DNA from: Thiohalophilus sp.
GTDB taxonomy: Bacteria > Pseudomonadota > Gammaproteobacteria > UBA6429 > Thiohalophilaceae
DNA: 64,000 nt
Direction: 5' to 3'
Assembly: GCF_034522235.1 (NCBI RefSeq)
Contig: NZ_JAXHLN010000003.1
Coordinates: 558,001-622,000, forward strand
Part shown: positions 25,627 to 36,468 of the stretch, in pieces
How the letters are laid out: every line of letters starts with the position of its first letter
How positions within the stretch are numbered: position 1 is the stretch's first letter
Notes under the pieces: model-generated
The model's database searches: none
Told to the model about the DNA's origin: nothing
Seen by the model: the letters and a program-made list of their open reading frames with translations, nothing else
Position numbers and translations under genes: made by a program

Positions 25627-25993
25627 GCCAGGAACCCCGCCCTTTTACCAATAAAATTCACTGTTTGCCCCATAAGCCAGGCAGGCGCCGGGAGCACTGG
25701 CGCACCCGGCGCTTGCCCGCCACAGGTAAAAAATGGGAAAATCCCGGCCTCGTTAAACCGGGGAGGAAGCCGAACCGGCATTTTCATCAGGCAACACAGC
25801 GCCTGACAACAACAATGCTCGACTTCCATCATTACGGCAATCCCGACGGAAGCTAGTAACCGAATTCAGACGCGCCGAGCGACGGCGCGGGTGGAGTGCT
25901 CATTTCTGATGAAACATGAACATCGGAAAACGCTTCGCCCCTGGCAGTATCGATAACAGCATTTTTGCAATTTAATGAACCGAGGGGAACTTT
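25627..25993. other. 367-bp intergenic region before tkt with a GC hairpin
   Basis: No convincing gene. GCGCCGGG (25685-25692) and CCCGGCGC (25705-25712) form a strong hairpin without a T-tract, which may end the thioredoxin-like transcript. A second smaller CCCGG/CCGGG pair follows near 25746. The segment before 25994 presumably holds the promoter of the Calvin-cycle operon, but I could not pick out a clear -35/-10 or a confident CbbR site. GAGGGGAA precedes the tkt ATG. Confidence 0.5.
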
Positions 25994-27982
25994 ATGGCAT
26001 CTCGCAAAGATCTCGCCAATGCAATCCGCGCTCTGAGTATGGACGCGGTGCAAAAGGCAAATTCCGGCCACCCGGGCGCGCCCATGGGCATGGCCGATAT
26101 CGCGGAAGTCCTGTGGAACGACTTTCTGAAGCACAACCCGGGCAATCCGAACTGGTTCGATCGCGACCGCTTCGTGCTGTCCAACGGTCACGGTTCCATG
26201 TTGATCTATTCCCTGCTGCACCTGACCGGCTATGACCTGCCGATGGAAGAGCTGAAAAACTTCCGTCAGCTGCACTCCAAGACCCCGGGCCATCCCGAAT
26301 ACGGCTATACCGCCGGCGTGGAAACCACCACCGGGCCGCTGGGTCAGGGCATCTCCAATGCCGTGGGCATGGCGCTGGCCGAACGGACCCTGGCCGGGCA
26401 GTTCAACCGCGACGGTCACCACATTGTCGATCATTACACTTACGCGTTCCTGGGTGACGGCTGCATGATGGAAGGTATCTCCCACGAATCCTGCGCACTG
26501 GCCGGTACCCTGGGTCTGGGCAAGCTGATCGCCTTCTGGGATGACAACGGTATCTCCATCGACGGTCACGTTGATAACTGGTTTACCGACGACACGCCCA
26601 AGCGTTTCGAAGCCTATGGCTGGCACGTGATCCGCGATGTCGACGGTCATAATGCCGACGCTGTTAACAAGGCCGTACACGAGGCCAGGTCGGTCAACGA
26701 CAAGCCGACCCTGGTCTGCACCAAGACCACCATCGGTTTCGGCGCCCCCAACCTGTGCGGCAGCCACGATTGCCACGGTGCGCCGCTGGGCGACGACGAA
26801 GTCAAGGCGACCCGCGAGAACATCGGCTGGCCGCACGAACCGTTTGTGATTCCCGATGAAATCTACGGCGGCTGGGATGCGAAAGAGAAGGGTCAGCAGG
26901 CCGAAGCGGAATGGAACAAGAAGTTCGATGCTTACAAGAAGGATTACCCGGAACTGGCCGCCGAATTCGAGCGCCGCATGAAGGGTGAGCTGCCCGGTAA
27001 CTGGGAAGAGGTCGCCAACAGCTTCATCAAGGAATGCATCGAAAAAGCCGACTCGCCGGCGACCCGCAAGGCCTCCCAGGGTGCGATCACCGCTTTTGCC
27101 AAGGCCCTGCCGGAATTTCTCGGCGGCTCGGCCGACCTGACGCCGTCCAACCTGACCAACTGGCCGGACGCGAAAATCCTCACCAACACCGTGGCTGACG
27201 GCAATTATCTGTCTTACGGGGTTCGTGAGTTCGGGATGTCCGCCATCATTAACGGGATCACTCTGCACGGCGGGTTCAAGCCGTTCGGTGGTACCTTCCT
27301 GATGTTCTCCGAATATGCGCGTAATGCCCTGCGCATGGCCGCGCTGATGAAGATCCCGAGCATCTTTGTCTATACCCATGACTCCATCGGCCTGGGCGAA
27401 GACGGCCCGACCCATCAGGCTGTCGAACAGACCGCAACCCTGCGGCTGATTCCCAACATGTCCCTGTGGCGTCCCTGTGACAGCGTGGAAACCGCCATTG
27501 CCTGGAAGGCCGCGGTCGAACGCAACGATGGCCCGACCTCGCTGATCTTCAGCCGTCAGGGTCTGCCGCATCAGGAACGTTCCGACGAACAGGTGGCCAA
27601 CATCGCCCGCGGCGGTTACGTGCTCAAGGACTGCGACGGTACCCCGGACGCCATCATCATCGCCACCGGCTCCGAAGTCGCGCTGGCCATGGGAGCGGCG
27701 GAGAAGCTGTCCGGCAAGAAGATCCGCGTGGTCTCCATGCCGTCGGTCAACGTGTTCGAAGCCCAGGACGAAGCGTATCGCGAGTCCGTGATTCCGTCCG
27801 CCGTGACGGCCCGTGTGGCGGTCGAAGCCGGGGTGACCGACGTCTGGTACAAGTACGTGGGTCTCAATGGCAAGGTCGTGGGTCTGAACCGCTTCGGCGA
27901 ATCGGCACCGGCCGGCAAGCTGTTTGAATACTTCGGTTTCACTGTCGACAACGTGGCCAAGGCCGTTGAAGACGTCCTGTAA
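25994..27982 (+). CDS. tkt: Transketolase (Calvin cycle/pentose phosphate)
   Basis: Thiamine diphosphate enzyme that moves two-carbon units between sugar phosphates. The 662-aa length is standard. [20 protein letters not shown] opens the N-terminal domain, the TPP motif [12 protein letters not shown] starts at G154, and the central pyrimidine domain has [20 protein letters not shown] and [19 protein letters not shown]. First gene of tkt-gap-pgk-pyk-fba. In an autotroph it serves regeneration of ribulose bisphosphate. Confidence 0.96.
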   Translation: MASRKDLANAIRALSMDAVQKANSGHPGAPMGMADIAEVLWNDFLKHNPGNPNWFDRDRFVLSNGHGSMLIYSLLHLTGYDLPMEELKNFRQLHSKTPGHPEYGYTAGVETTTGPLGQGISNAVGMALAERTLAGQFNRDGHHIVDHYTYAFLGDGCMMEGISHESCALAGTLGLGKLIAFWDDNGISIDGHVDNWFTDDTPKRFEAYGWHVIRDVDGHNADAVNKAVHEARSVNDKPTLVCTKTTIGFGAPNLCGSHDCHGAPLGDDEVKATRENIGWPHEPFVIPDEIYGGWDAKEKGQQAEAEWNKKFDAYKKDYPELAAEFERRMKGELPGNWEEVANSFIKECIEKADSPATRKASQGAITAFAKALPEFLGGSADLTPSNLTNWPDAKILTNTVADGNYLSYGVREFGMSAIINGITLHGGFKPFGGTFLMFSEYARNALRMAALMKIPSIFVYTHDSIGLGEDGPTHQAVEQTATLRLIPNMSLWRPCDSVETAIAWKAAVERNDGPTSLIFSRQGLPHQERSDEQVANIARGGYVLKDCDGTPDAIIIATGSEVALAMGAAEKLSGKKIRVVSMPSVNVFEAQDEAYRESVIPSAVTARVAVEAGVTDVWYKYVGLNGKVVGLNRFGESAPAGKLFEYFGFTVDNVAKAVEDVL

Positions 27983-27991
27983 CAATTTTGA

Positions 27992-29026
<1,035 letters not shown>

Positions 29027-29046
29027 TCAGCTGGGGTTAGTTGATT

Positions 29047-29127
29047 AACGCAGAGCACGCGGAGGCGCAGAGTCGCAGAGACTAATTTGTTTCTCTGCGC
29101 CTCCGCGTCTCTGCGCTCTCCGCGTTT
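29047..29127. repeat. CGCAGAG-family palindrome between gap and pgk
   Basis: CGCGGAGGCGCAGAG (29058-29072) is exactly complementary to 29093-29107, and flanking CAGAG/CTCTG (29051-29055, 29109-29113) extends the stem. The unit CGCAGAG is the same as in the ends of the elements at 15203-15317 and 33192-33376. There is no T-tract, so it may act as an RNA-processing or partial-termination hairpin within the operon. Confidence 0.75.
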
Positions 29128-29214
29128 TAATTACGAATGTTTACGCAAAGAGCTATTCGCCAAGCGCCGACCGTTTAGCTAATAGTTTTTGAAAATTTAC
29201 ACGGAGTAACAAAC

Positions 29215-30398
29215 ATGTCATTTATCAAGTTGACGGATCTGGATCTGTCCGGCAAGCGAGTACTGATTCGCGCCGATCTGAATGTGCCGGTAAAAAACGG
29301 CAAGGTCACTTCCGATGCGCGGATTACCGCTTCCATGCCGACCATCGAACACTGCCTGAAAGCGGGTGCGTCGGCGGTGATGGTCATGTCCCATCGCGGC
29401 CGCCCCGAAGAAGGGGTGCCGGACGAGGAAAACTCCCTGGCGCCGATTGCCGATGACATGTCCGCCAAGCTGGGCAAGGAAGTTCGCCTGGTCAAGGATT
29501 ACCTGGAAAACGATCCGCAGCCGGCCGGGGGGAAGTCGTGCTGCTGGAGAATGTGCGCTTCAACACCGGCGAGAAAAAAGATGATGAAACACTGGCGAAA
29601 AAATATGCCGCCCTGTGCGATGTGTTCGTGATGGATGCCTTCGGCACCGCGCATCGCGCCCAGGCCTCCACCCACGGCGTCGGCAAGTTTGCCCCGACCG
29701 CCTGCGCCGGTCTGCTGCTGGCCGAGGAGCTGGAAGCGCTGGCCAAGGCGCTGGCCGATCCGGCCCGGCCGATGATCGCCATCGTCGGCGGCTCCAAGGT
29801 CTCCACCAAGCTGACCGTGCTCGAAGCGCTGTCCACCAGGGTGGACCAGCTGATCGTCGGCGGCGGTATCGCCAACACTTTCCTCAAGGCGGCCGGGCAT
29901 CCGGTGGGCAAGTCCCTGTGCGAGGATGACCTGGTCGACACGGCCAAAGAACTGATGCAAAAGGCCGAGGCGGCCGGCGCCAGTATCCCGATTGCCACCG
30001 ACGTGGTGGTCGGCAAGAACTTCGATGAAAACGAACCGGCCGTGCTGAAAAAAGTCGATGAAGTGGCCGACGACGACATGATCTTCGATATCGGTCCTGA
30101 TTCTGCGAAACAACTGGCAGACAAGATCGCCCAGGCCGGTACCATTGTCTGGAACGGTCCGGTTGGCGTGTTCGAGTTCGATCAGTTCGGCGAAGGCACC
30201 AAAACCATCTCTATGGCCATCGCCAACGCCAAAGGCTTCAGCCTGGCCGGGGGCGGCGATACCATCGCGGCAATCCAGAAGTACGATATCTATGACAAGG
30301 TCTCCTACATCTCCACCGCCGGTGGCGCGTTCCTGGAATACCTGGAAGGCAAGACCCTGCCGGCGGTGGCCATGCTGGAAGAGCGAGCCAAAAAATAA
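29215..30398 (+). CDS. pgk: Phosphoglycerate kinase, frameshifted by one base
   Basis: Phosphorylates 3-phosphoglycerate with ATP in the Calvin cycle. The N-terminal part from ATG 29215 ([20 protein letters not shown] to [10 protein letters not shown]) is normal, then the frame breaks. The rest, [52 protein letters not shown] and [20 protein letters not shown], is in the -1 frame. One extra G in the G6 run at 29527-29532 would give [12 protein letters not shown] and a single 394-aa protein of the usual length. Because the enzyme is essential and no second copy is visible, an error in the sequence is the best explanation. Confidence 0.9.
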
Positions 30399-30409
30399 CA
30401 GTGACGCGT

Positions 30410-30430
30410 TACGAGGAACGAGTAACGAGT
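30410..30430. repeat. ACGAGT/AACGAGT heptamer repeat between pgk and pyk
   Basis: Three 7-bp units (TACGAGG AACGAGT AACGAGT) follow the pgk stop. The same family occurs at 44785-44814, 51820-51847 and 60306-60335, and partly at 18826-18842. The remaining gap up to pyk (to 30521) contains only a GCTGGCCG/CGGCCAGC hairpin at about 30440-30461. Confidence 0.6.
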
Positions 30431-30521
30431 CGTATGAGAGCTGGCCGGACTGCGGCCAGCTGCTATCAATTATCCAATCGGCGGATTTGCCAGCCGGTAA
30501 CAGGAACCCGTCACTAGACTT

Positions 30522-31982
30522 ATGAGAAGAACCAAAATTGTTGCCACGCTTGGCCCTGCTACCGATGATCCGAAGGTCATGGACAAGATCATCGAGGCCG
30601 GGGTGGATGTTGCCCGGATCAATTTCTCCCACGGCAGCCCGGAAGAGCACATCGATCGGGCCGACAAGATCCGCAACCGGGCCCGCGCCCACGGTCGCCA
30701 GGTCGGGGTCATGTGCGATCTGCAGGGGCCGAAGATCCGCATCGAACGTTTCAAGGACGGCAAGATTACGCTCAAGGACGGCGAAATCTTCATCCTTGAT
30801 GGCAAACTGGATCCCGAAGCCGGCACCCATGAGCGGGTCGGCATGGCCTACAAGGAGTTGCCCGAGGACGTAAACCGGGGCGACACCTTGCTGCTGGACG
30901 ACGGGCGGATCGTGTTGTGGGTCGATTCCATCGAGGGGCCCGAGGTGCATTGCCGGGTCGTGGTCGGCGGCGAGCTGTCGGATCGCAAGGGCCTCAACAA
31001 GCAGGGCGGCGGCCTGTCGGCCCCGGCCCTGACCCACAAGGATCGCGAGGACATCAAGGCCGCTGCAGCCATGAAGGCTGATTACATCGCGGTCTCCTTT
31101 CCGCGTAACGCCGCGGATGTCAACGAGGCCCGCCATCTGATCGAGGCGGCGGGCAGTACCGCCCATGTGGTCGCCAAGATCGAGCGGGCCGATGCCCTGA
31201 ACAAGATCGAGGAGATCATCGAGGCGGCGGATGTGATCATGATCGCCCGCGGCGATCTGGGCGTGGAAATCGGCGATGCCGCCCTGCCGCCGGTGCAAAA
31301 AGAGCTGATCAGCAAGGCCCGCGCCATGAACCGGGTGGTGATTACCGCGACCCAGATGATGGAGTCGATGATCACCAGCCATATCCCGACCCGCGCCGAG
31401 GTGTTCGACGTGGCCAATGCCGTGCTGGACGGCACCGACGCGGTGATGCTCTCGGCCGAGACCGCCAGCGGCCGCTATCCGGACAGCGCCATCGCGGCCA
31501 TGGACCGGATCTGCCGCGAGGCCGAAAAACAGCGCACCGCCAAGCGCTCCGACCACCGCATCGATACCCGCTTCAAACGCATCGACGAGGCGATTGCGAT
31601 GGCCGCGATGTATACCGCCAACCACCTGGGGGTGAAGGCGATCGCCGCCCTGACCGAGTCAGGCTCAACGACGCGCTGGATGTCCCGTATCAGCTCGGGG
31701 ATCCCCATCTACGCCTTGACGAGCTATGTGGAGACGCGTAGAAAGGTGACTCTCTACCGCGGGGTTTATCCGGTCAGTTTTGATGTACCGCCCGATCTGG
31801 ATCGCTCCGCCGTTAACCGGGAAGCCATTGATGAGTTGCTGCGCCGTGGCGCGGTGCGCGACGGCGACCTGGTCTTGATTACCCGGGGCGACCTGATGGG
31901 CGTTCGGGGCGGCACCAATGCCATGACCATCGTCCGGGTGGGCGATGTGGACGGCATCGATCAGGATGCCACGCTCGAATAA
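30522..31982 (+). CDS. pyk: Pyruvate kinase
   Basis: Converts phosphoenolpyruvate and ADP to pyruvate and ATP. The 486-aa protein contains RRTKIVATLGPATDDPKVMD, ARINFSHGSPEEHI, VMCDLQGPKIRIERF, IMIARGDLGVEIGDAALPPV and ITATQMMESMITSHIPTRAE. It resembles the PykA (type II) form often encoded beside pgk and fba in autotrophic gammaproteobacteria. No strong ribosome binding site is seen before ATG 30522, but the protein starts at the family's usual residue. It lies inside the Calvin-cycle gene run. Confidence 0.95.
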   Translation: MRRTKIVATLGPATDDPKVMDKIIEAGVDVARINFSHGSPEEHIDRADKIRNRARAHGRQVGVMCDLQGPKIRIERFKDGKITLKDGEIFILDGKLDPEAGTHERVGMAYKELPEDVNRGDTLLLDDGRIVLWVDSIEGPEVHCRVVVGGELSDRKGLNKQGGGLSAPALTHKDREDIKAAAAMKADYIAVSFPRNAADVNEARHLIEAAGSTAHVVAKIERADALNKIEEIIEAADVIMIARGDLGVEIGDAALPPVQKELISKARAMNRVVITATQMMESMITSHIPTRAEVFDVANAVLDGTDAVMLSAETASGRYPDSAIAAMDRICREAEKQRTAKRSDHRIDTRFKRIDEAIAMAAMYTANHLGVKAIAALTESGSTTRWMSRISSGIPIYALTSYVETRRKVTLYRGVYPVSFDVPPDLDRSAVNREAIDELLRRGAVRDGDLVLITRGDLMGVRGGTNAMTIVRVGDVDGIDQDATLE

Positions 31983-32050
31983 TCGCACTTATAAGATAAG
32001 ATTTAACATAGTAAAATAGTCGGAAACACACATTTAAGGAGGTCCCGAAA

Positions 32051-33127
32051 ATGGCCCTGATTTCACTGCGTCAATTGCTGGATCATGCCGCCGAAGTTGG
32101 TTACGGCATGCCGGCGTTCAACGTCAACAACATGGAGCAGGTGCATGCCATCATGCAGGCTGCCGATGAAACCAACAGCCCGGTCATCATGCAGGGTTCC
32201 GCCGGCGCGCGCTCCTATGCCGGTGAACCGTTCCTGCGTCACCTGATCACCGCCGCGCTGGAAATGTACCCGCATATCCCGGTCGTCATGCACCAGGACC
32301 ACGGCTCTGCCCCGGGCGTCTGCCTGCGTTCCATCCAGTCCGGTTTCAGCTCGGTCATGATGGACGGTTCCCTGATGGAAGACATGAAGACCCCCGCTTC
32401 CTATGAATACAATGTCGACGTGACCCGCAAGGTCGTGGAAATGGCCCACGCCGGCGGGGTTTCCGTCGAAGGCGAACTGGGCTGCCTGGGCTCGCTGGAA
32501 ACCGGTGAAATGGGCGAAGAAGACGGCCACGGCGCCGAAGGCAAGCTGGACATGGACATGCTGCTGACCGACCCGGAACAGGCGGCGGACTTCGTGGCCC
32601 AGACCGGCGTGGACGCCCTGGCTATCGCCATCGGCACCTCCCATGGCGCCTACAAGTTCACCAAGGAGCCGACCGGTGAAATCCTGCGTATCGATCGCAT
32701 CAAGGAAATCCACGAGCGGATTCCGGACACCCATCTGGTTATGCACGGTTCCTCTTCCGTTCCGCAGGAGTGGCTGGAAATCATCAACAACTACGGCGGC
32801 GACATGGGCGAAACCTATGGCGTACCGGTGCACGAAATCCAGGAAGGCATCAAGCACGGCGTACGCAAGGTCAACATCGACACCGACCTGCGCATGGCCT
32901 CCACCGGTGCGGTTCGCAAGCACCTGGCCGACAACCCCAGCAACTTCGATCCGCGCAAATTCCTCAAGGCTTCCACCGCCGCCATGAAGGAAATCTGCAA
33001 GGCCCGCTTCGAAGCCTTCGGTTGTGCCGGCAATGCCAGCAAGATCGACGTGACCAGCCTGGAAAAAATGGTCGAACGCTACGCCTCCGGCGAGCTGGAC
33101 CCGAAGATCAAGTCCAAGGCGGCTTAA
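32051..33127 (+). CDS. fba: Fructose-1,6-bisphosphate aldolase, class II
   Basis: Zinc aldolase that joins dihydroxyacetone phosphate with glyceraldehyde-3-phosphate (or erythrose-4-phosphate) in the Calvin cycle. The 358-aa protein carries [20 protein letters not shown], zinc-binding [58 protein letters not shown] and [28 protein letters not shown] stands nine bases before the ATG. Last gene of the run, followed by a strong terminator. Confidence 0.96.
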   Translation: MALISLRQLLDHAAEVGYGMPAFNVNNMEQVHAIMQAADETNSPVIMQGSAGARSYAGEPFLRHLITAALEMYPHIPVVMHQDHGSAPGVCLRSIQSGFSSVMMDGSLMEDMKTPASYEYNVDVTRKVVEMAHAGGVSVEGELGCLGSLETGEMGEEDGHGAEGKLDMDMLLTDPEQAADFVAQTGVDALAIAIGTSHGAYKFTKEPTGEILRIDRIKEIHERIPDTHLVMHGSSSVPQEWLEIINNYGGDMGETYGVPVHEIQEGIKHGVRKVNIDTDLRMASTGAVRKHLADNPSNFDPRKFLKASTAAMKEICKARFEAFGCAGNASKIDVTSLEKMVERYASGELDPKIKSKAA

Positions 33128-33150
33128 GTCAACGGACTATCGCTGTATCA

Positions 33151-33177
33151 AAGGCGGGCCTCGGCCCGCCTTTTTTG
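33151..33177 (+). terminator. Strong intrinsic terminator after fba
   Basis: GGCGGGCC (33153-33160) and GGCCCGCC (33163-33170) form an 8-bp GC stem with a two-base central gap, flanked by AA and a TTTTTT tract. It ends the tkt-gap-pgk-pyk-fba transcript and separates it from the hydrogenase operon. Confidence 0.9.
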
Positions 33178-33191
33178 TTTAAAAGCTTTTC

Positions 33192-33376
33192 ACCGCAGAG
33201 GCGCCAAAAATAGTTTTGAATTTTTAATGCTGAATTTTGAATTGACAGTTAGTTAGTGGCAGTCTGCAAAGGATTGTTCCGGTCGTGGTTTACTGAACCA
33301 GCCAGTACTCCTGCCAATACAAAAATTCAAAACTTAAAATTCAACATTCAAAATTATATCGAGGCGTCTCTGCGGT
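33192..33376. repeat. Second MITE-like element with CGCAGAG ends
   Basis: ACCGCAGAGGCG (33192-33203) and CGTCTCTGCGGT (33365-33376) pair with one mismatch. The left interior AAAAATAGTTTTGAATTTTT is the same as in the element at 15203-15317, and AATTCAACATTCAAAATT sits near the right end. The 185-bp segment has no ORF. It fills the gap between the fba terminator and the first gene of the hydrogenase region. Confidence 0.7.
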
Positions 33377-33402
33377 AAAACAAAAATAAATCAGGTATAG
33401 CT

Positions 33403-33666
33403 ATGTCGAATGATGTACTGGAACAGGTGACGTCGATCATCGAGACCGATCCCCGTTCGGGGCAGTCGTTGTTACTGTTCGCGCTGGTTTCCACCCTGAA
33501 CGTGGAGAAGACCGGGCATATGTACATGCTGGGCAAGCTCAAGGAGTTTACGCCGGAGAACCGGCAGCTGGCCTACGGCCTGATGGAGATGATGGCGGAT
33601 AACCGGATCCACGACGAAGCCTGGCAGGCCGCTATGGCCCGCATGGAACAGGCGGTAAAAGGGTAA
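33403..33666 (+). CDS. Small protein of unknown function preceding the hydrogenase operon
   Basis: 87-aa acidic, helical, soluble protein (MSNDVLEQVTSIIETDPRSG ... RLEQ-like C-terminus AAMARMEQAVKG). No cysteine pairs, signal peptide or membrane segment are present. Codon usage looks like its neighbours. It lies 78 bases before the hydrogenase beta subunit on the same strand with no terminator between, so it could be the first gene of that operon. I do not recognise the family and give no function. Confidence 0.65.
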   Translation: MSNDVLEQVTSIIETDPRSGQSLLLFALVSTLNVEKTGHMYMLGKLKEFTPENRQLAYGLMEMMADNRIHDEAWQAAMARMEQAVKG

Positions 33667-33744
33667 TTCCCGGGCGGGAATTGTTTGACGCCGTCGCGGC
33701 GCAGTGGCTACTCTTGAAGTCTCTGGGGATGCCGGGATGCGGGG

Positions 33745-34857
33745 ATGGGAGCGAACGATAACCACGCCTTTTTACTACGTGAACGTCTGCCGATGCTGCT
33801 GCAGGCCCTGGAGGCCGAAGGCTACGAGTGCATTGGCCCCCGGTGGCGTGATGATGCCATCATTTACGATCGTCTCGACGACGTCGACCAGTTACCCCGC
33901 GGGATCAAGGTCAACCAGTACCCGGCGGAATATTGCGGCGAGGTCCACGATAGCCCGCGCGATTTTGCCTGGGCCAATGGCCCGCAGGCCCTGAAGCCCT
34001 TCCTGTTTGCTCCGCGCGAGACCCTGTGGCGGGTCAACCGCGATGAAACCGGTCGACTGAACTTCGAAGAAACCCCGCCTGATCCGCCCAGACGGGCGAT
34101 CATCGGCGTACGCGCCTGTGATCTGGCCGCCCTGGCCTTGCAGGATCAGCATTTTCTGCGGAGCTCATACCCCGATCCCGCCTATGCCGCGCGGCGTGAA
34201 AACCTGCTGCTGGTGGCGGTCAATTGTTCGCATCCGGCCTCGACCTGTTTTTGCGCGTCCACCGGTGACGGCCCGGTGGCAAAACAGGGTTATGACCTGC
34301 TGCTCGACGAACTGGATGACGGATTCATGATCCAGGCCGGCACCGCGGAGGGCGAGGCGGTCATGGCGCGGCTCAACCTGATTCCGGTGACCGACGGGCA
34401 TCGGGAGGCCATCGAGATACAGCAGGAAAAGGCGCATGAACAGTTGAGACAGGTGCCGGGCCGACAGTTGCGTGACGCCCTGTTTTCCAATCTCGAACAC
34501 GAACGCTGGAACGAGGTTGCCGGACGTTGTCTTTCCTGCGGTAACTGTACCTCGGTCTGCCCGACCTGTTTTTGCCACAGCGAGGAAGAGCTGGCCCCGC
34601 TGGACGGCGGCAGTTCGGAACACGTGCGCCAGTGGGACTCCTGTTTTACCGCCGGCCACAGTTATATTCATGGCCTGACGATTCGCCAGCAGACCCGCGA
34701 GCGCTATCGTCAGTGGCTGACCCACAAGTTCGGCAGCTGGCACGATCAGTACGGACGCAGCGGGTGCGTCGGTTGCGGCCGCTGTATCACCTGGTGTCCG
34801 GTCGGTATCGATGTCACCGAGGAGTTGCAGGTCATATGCGGGAGCGATGACGCATGA
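33745..34857 (+). CDS. hydB: Group 3b NiFe hydrogenase (sulfhydrogenase) beta subunit, two 4Fe-4S ferredoxin domain
   Basis: Electron-transfer subunit that passes electrons between the small subunit and the flavin subunit. In 370 aa the N-terminal half has RAIIGVRACDLAALALQDQH and VAVNCSHPASTCFCASTGDG, typical of HydB/AsrA-like proteins. Two 4Fe-4S motifs follow: C262/C265/C268/C272 (CLSCGNCTSVCP) and C341/C344/C347/C351 (CVGCGRCITWCP). It overlaps the next gene by ATGA. The gene order beta-gamma-delta-alpha is that of cytoplasmic bidirectional 3b enzymes. Confidence 0.9.
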   Translation: MGANDNHAFLLRERLPMLLQALEAEGYECIGPRWRDDAIIYDRLDDVDQLPRGIKVNQYPAEYCGEVHDSPRDFAWANGPQALKPFLFAPRETLWRVNRDETGRLNFEETPPDPPRRAIIGVRACDLAALALQDQHFLRSSYPDPAYAARRENLLLVAVNCSHPASTCFCASTGDGPVAKQGYDLLLDELDDGFMIQAGTAEGEAVMARLNLIPVTDGHREAIEIQQEKAHEQLRQVPGRQLRDALFSNLEHERWNEVAGRCLSCGNCTSVCPTCFCHSEEELAPLDGGSSEHVRQWDSCFTAGHSYIHGLTIRQQTRERYRQWLTHKFGSWHDQYGRSGCVGCGRCITWCPVGIDVTEELQVICGSDDA

Positions 34858-35687
34858 GTTCAGCCTATTTACCGCATGAAGCCGAGATATTCGAGCGCCT
34901 GGAAGAGGGGCGCGATATTTTTACCCTGCGCCTGCGCTTTACCGATCCGCAGATGCATGCGGCCTACCGGTTTGATCCGGGCCAGTTCAATATGCTGTAT
35001 GTGTATGGCGTAGGGGAAATCCCGATTTCGATCGTCTCGGATCCGGAGGATGAACACGCCTACGATCACACCATTCGTCGTCTGGGTCGGGTGACCCATA
35101 CTCTGGCTGAACTGAAACAGGGTGATCGGATCGGTGTGCGCGGTGCATTCGGGCGCGGCTGGCCCATGCAACAGGCAGAAGACAAGGATATGGTGATTAT
35201 CACGGGCGGGTTGGGTTGCGCCCCGGTGGTCTCGGTGATCAATTATGTGCTGAACCGCCGCGAGCGCTTTCGACGACTGATCATCATGCAGGGCGTCAAG
35301 CATGCCAATGACCTGATCTGGCGCGAGAAGTATGAAACCTGGAACCGCATGCCGGATACCCAGGTGGTGCTGGCGGCCAGTCAGGGCGGGCAGGGCTGGC
35401 CCTGGGCGACCGGGCATATCACCGAGCTGGTCAGCGAGATCGATTTCGATCCGCAAAACTGCAGTGTCATGATGTGCGGCCCGGAAGGGATGATGATCGC
35501 CGCGCTCAAGGAACTGTTACCGCGCCAGGTGCCCGAGCCGTCTATCTGGCTGAGCATGGAGCGCAACATGCAGTGCGCAGTCGGTCATTGCGGCCATTGC
35601 CAGCACGGACCGAACTTTGTCTGCAAAGACGGGCCGGTCTTCAATTATCCGGAAATCAAACCGCTGCTGGGGATAAGAGGATTCTAG
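34854..35687 (+). CDS. hydG: Group 3b hydrogenase gamma subunit, FAD/NAD(P)-binding
   Basis: Diaphorase-like subunit exchanging electrons with NAD(P). The 277-aa protein has a flavin-binding barrel (FDPGQFNMLYVYGVGEIPIS), an NAD(P)-binding domain (ITGGLGCAPVVSVINYVL, MMCGPEGMMIAALKEL) and a C-terminal 2Fe-2S motif with C241, C246, C249 and C257 (CAVGHCGHCQHGPNFVC). It overlaps hydB by four bases and ends one base before the delta-subunit ATG. Confidence 0.9.
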   Translation: MSSAYLPHEAEIFERLEEGRDIFTLRLRFTDPQMHAAYRFDPGQFNMLYVYGVGEIPISIVSDPEDEHAYDHTIRRLGRVTHTLAELKQGDRIGVRGAFGRGWPMQQAEDKDMVIITGGLGCAPVVSVINYVLNRRERFRRLIIMQGVKHANDLIWREKYETWNRMPDTQVVLAASQGGQGWPWATGHITELVSEIDFDPQNCSVMMCGPEGMMIAALKELLPRQVPEPSIWLSMERNMQCAVGHCGHCQHGPNFVCKDGPVFNYPEIKPLLGIRGF

Positions 35688-35688
35688 G

Positions 35689-36468
35689 ATGAGCGATAAA
35701 CCGAAAGTGGCGGTGCACAAATTCGCCTCCTGCGACGGTTGTCAGCTGGCCTTTTTGAATGCCGGCGAAGCGCTGTTAACGTTATCGCAGCAGGTCGAGC
35801 TGGTGCATTTTGCCGAGGCGGGGCCGATGAACCCCGAAGCGGAGGTCGATATCGCCTTTGTCGAAGGCAGCATCTGTGCCGCCCATGATGAGGAACGTAT
35901 CCAGGCTATCCGTCGTAATTCGAAGTATCTGATTACCATTGGTGCCTGCGCTACCGCCGGGGGATTGCAGGCCCTGCGCAACCTGGCCGACGGCGAGCAA
36001 TGGCTGGCCGATGTGTATGCTTCGCCGGAGTATATCGACAGCCTGGCGACCTCCACGCCCGTTTCGCATCACGTCAAGGTGGATCATGAATTATGGGGCT
36101 GCCCGGTCAACGGCCGTCAGGTGATGGGCGCGATTCGATCGTTGCTGCATGGCGCCGTGCCGGTCGTGGAACAGGACAAGGTTTGTCTGGAGTGCAAACG
36201 CCAGCTGAATGTCTGTGTCATGGTGACCAAGGGAGAGCCGTGTATGGGACCGGTCACCCGGACCGGTTGCGGCGCTATCTGTCCGTCGCTGGGGCGTGAC
36301 TGTTACGCCTGTTATGGTCCGGCCGAAAACAGCAATACCGAAGCGCTGGGTGAGGCGTTTCGTCAACTGGGCCTGTTGCCTGTGACCGTCGGTCGCCGTT
36401 TTCATTTTATCAATAGCGGTGCCGAGCCCTTCACTGCCGCCGGGCAACACTGGAAACAGGACGAGTAA
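35689..36468 (+). CDS. hydD: Group 3b NiFe hydrogenase small (delta) subunit
   Basis: Iron-sulfur small subunit next to the NiFe site. In 259 aa it has no Tat signal, which fits a cytoplasmic enzyme. The proximal-cluster cysteines begin with C15 and C18 (FASCDGCQLAFLN) and continue with GACATAGGLQ and GCPVNG. A C-terminal cysteine set (CLECKRQLNVC, TGCGAICPSLGRDCYACYGP) would bind further 4Fe-4S clusters. Its last base overlaps the large-subunit start. Confidence 0.92.
   Translation: MSDKPKVAVHKFASCDGCQLAFLNAGEALLTLSQQVELVHFAEAGPMNPEAEVDIAFVEGSICAAHDEERIQAIRRNSKYLITIGACATAGGLQALRNLADGEQWLADVYASPEYIDSLATSTPVSHHVKVDHELWGCPVNGRQVMGAIRSLLHGAVPVVEQDKVCLECKRQLNVCVMVTKGEPCMGPVTRTGCGAICPSLGRDCYACYGPAENSNTEALGEAFRQLGLLPVTVGRRFHFINSGAEPFTAAGQHWKQDE

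Noticed and set aside
25074-25856. 260-codon plus-strand open frame covering the thioredoxin-like gene.
   Set aside because: Third frame of that gene; arginine/proline-rich translation without a fold, and the two other frames together give a known family.
30440-30461. Hairpin GCTGGCCG/CGGCCAGC between pgk and pyk as a terminator.
   Set aside because: No T-tract follows, and pyk lies on the same strand in the operon; left as a minor structure only.
29499-31625. 708-codon minus-strand open frame opposite pgk and pyk.
   Set aside because: Antisense shadow with the same biased composition; sense-strand genes are certain.
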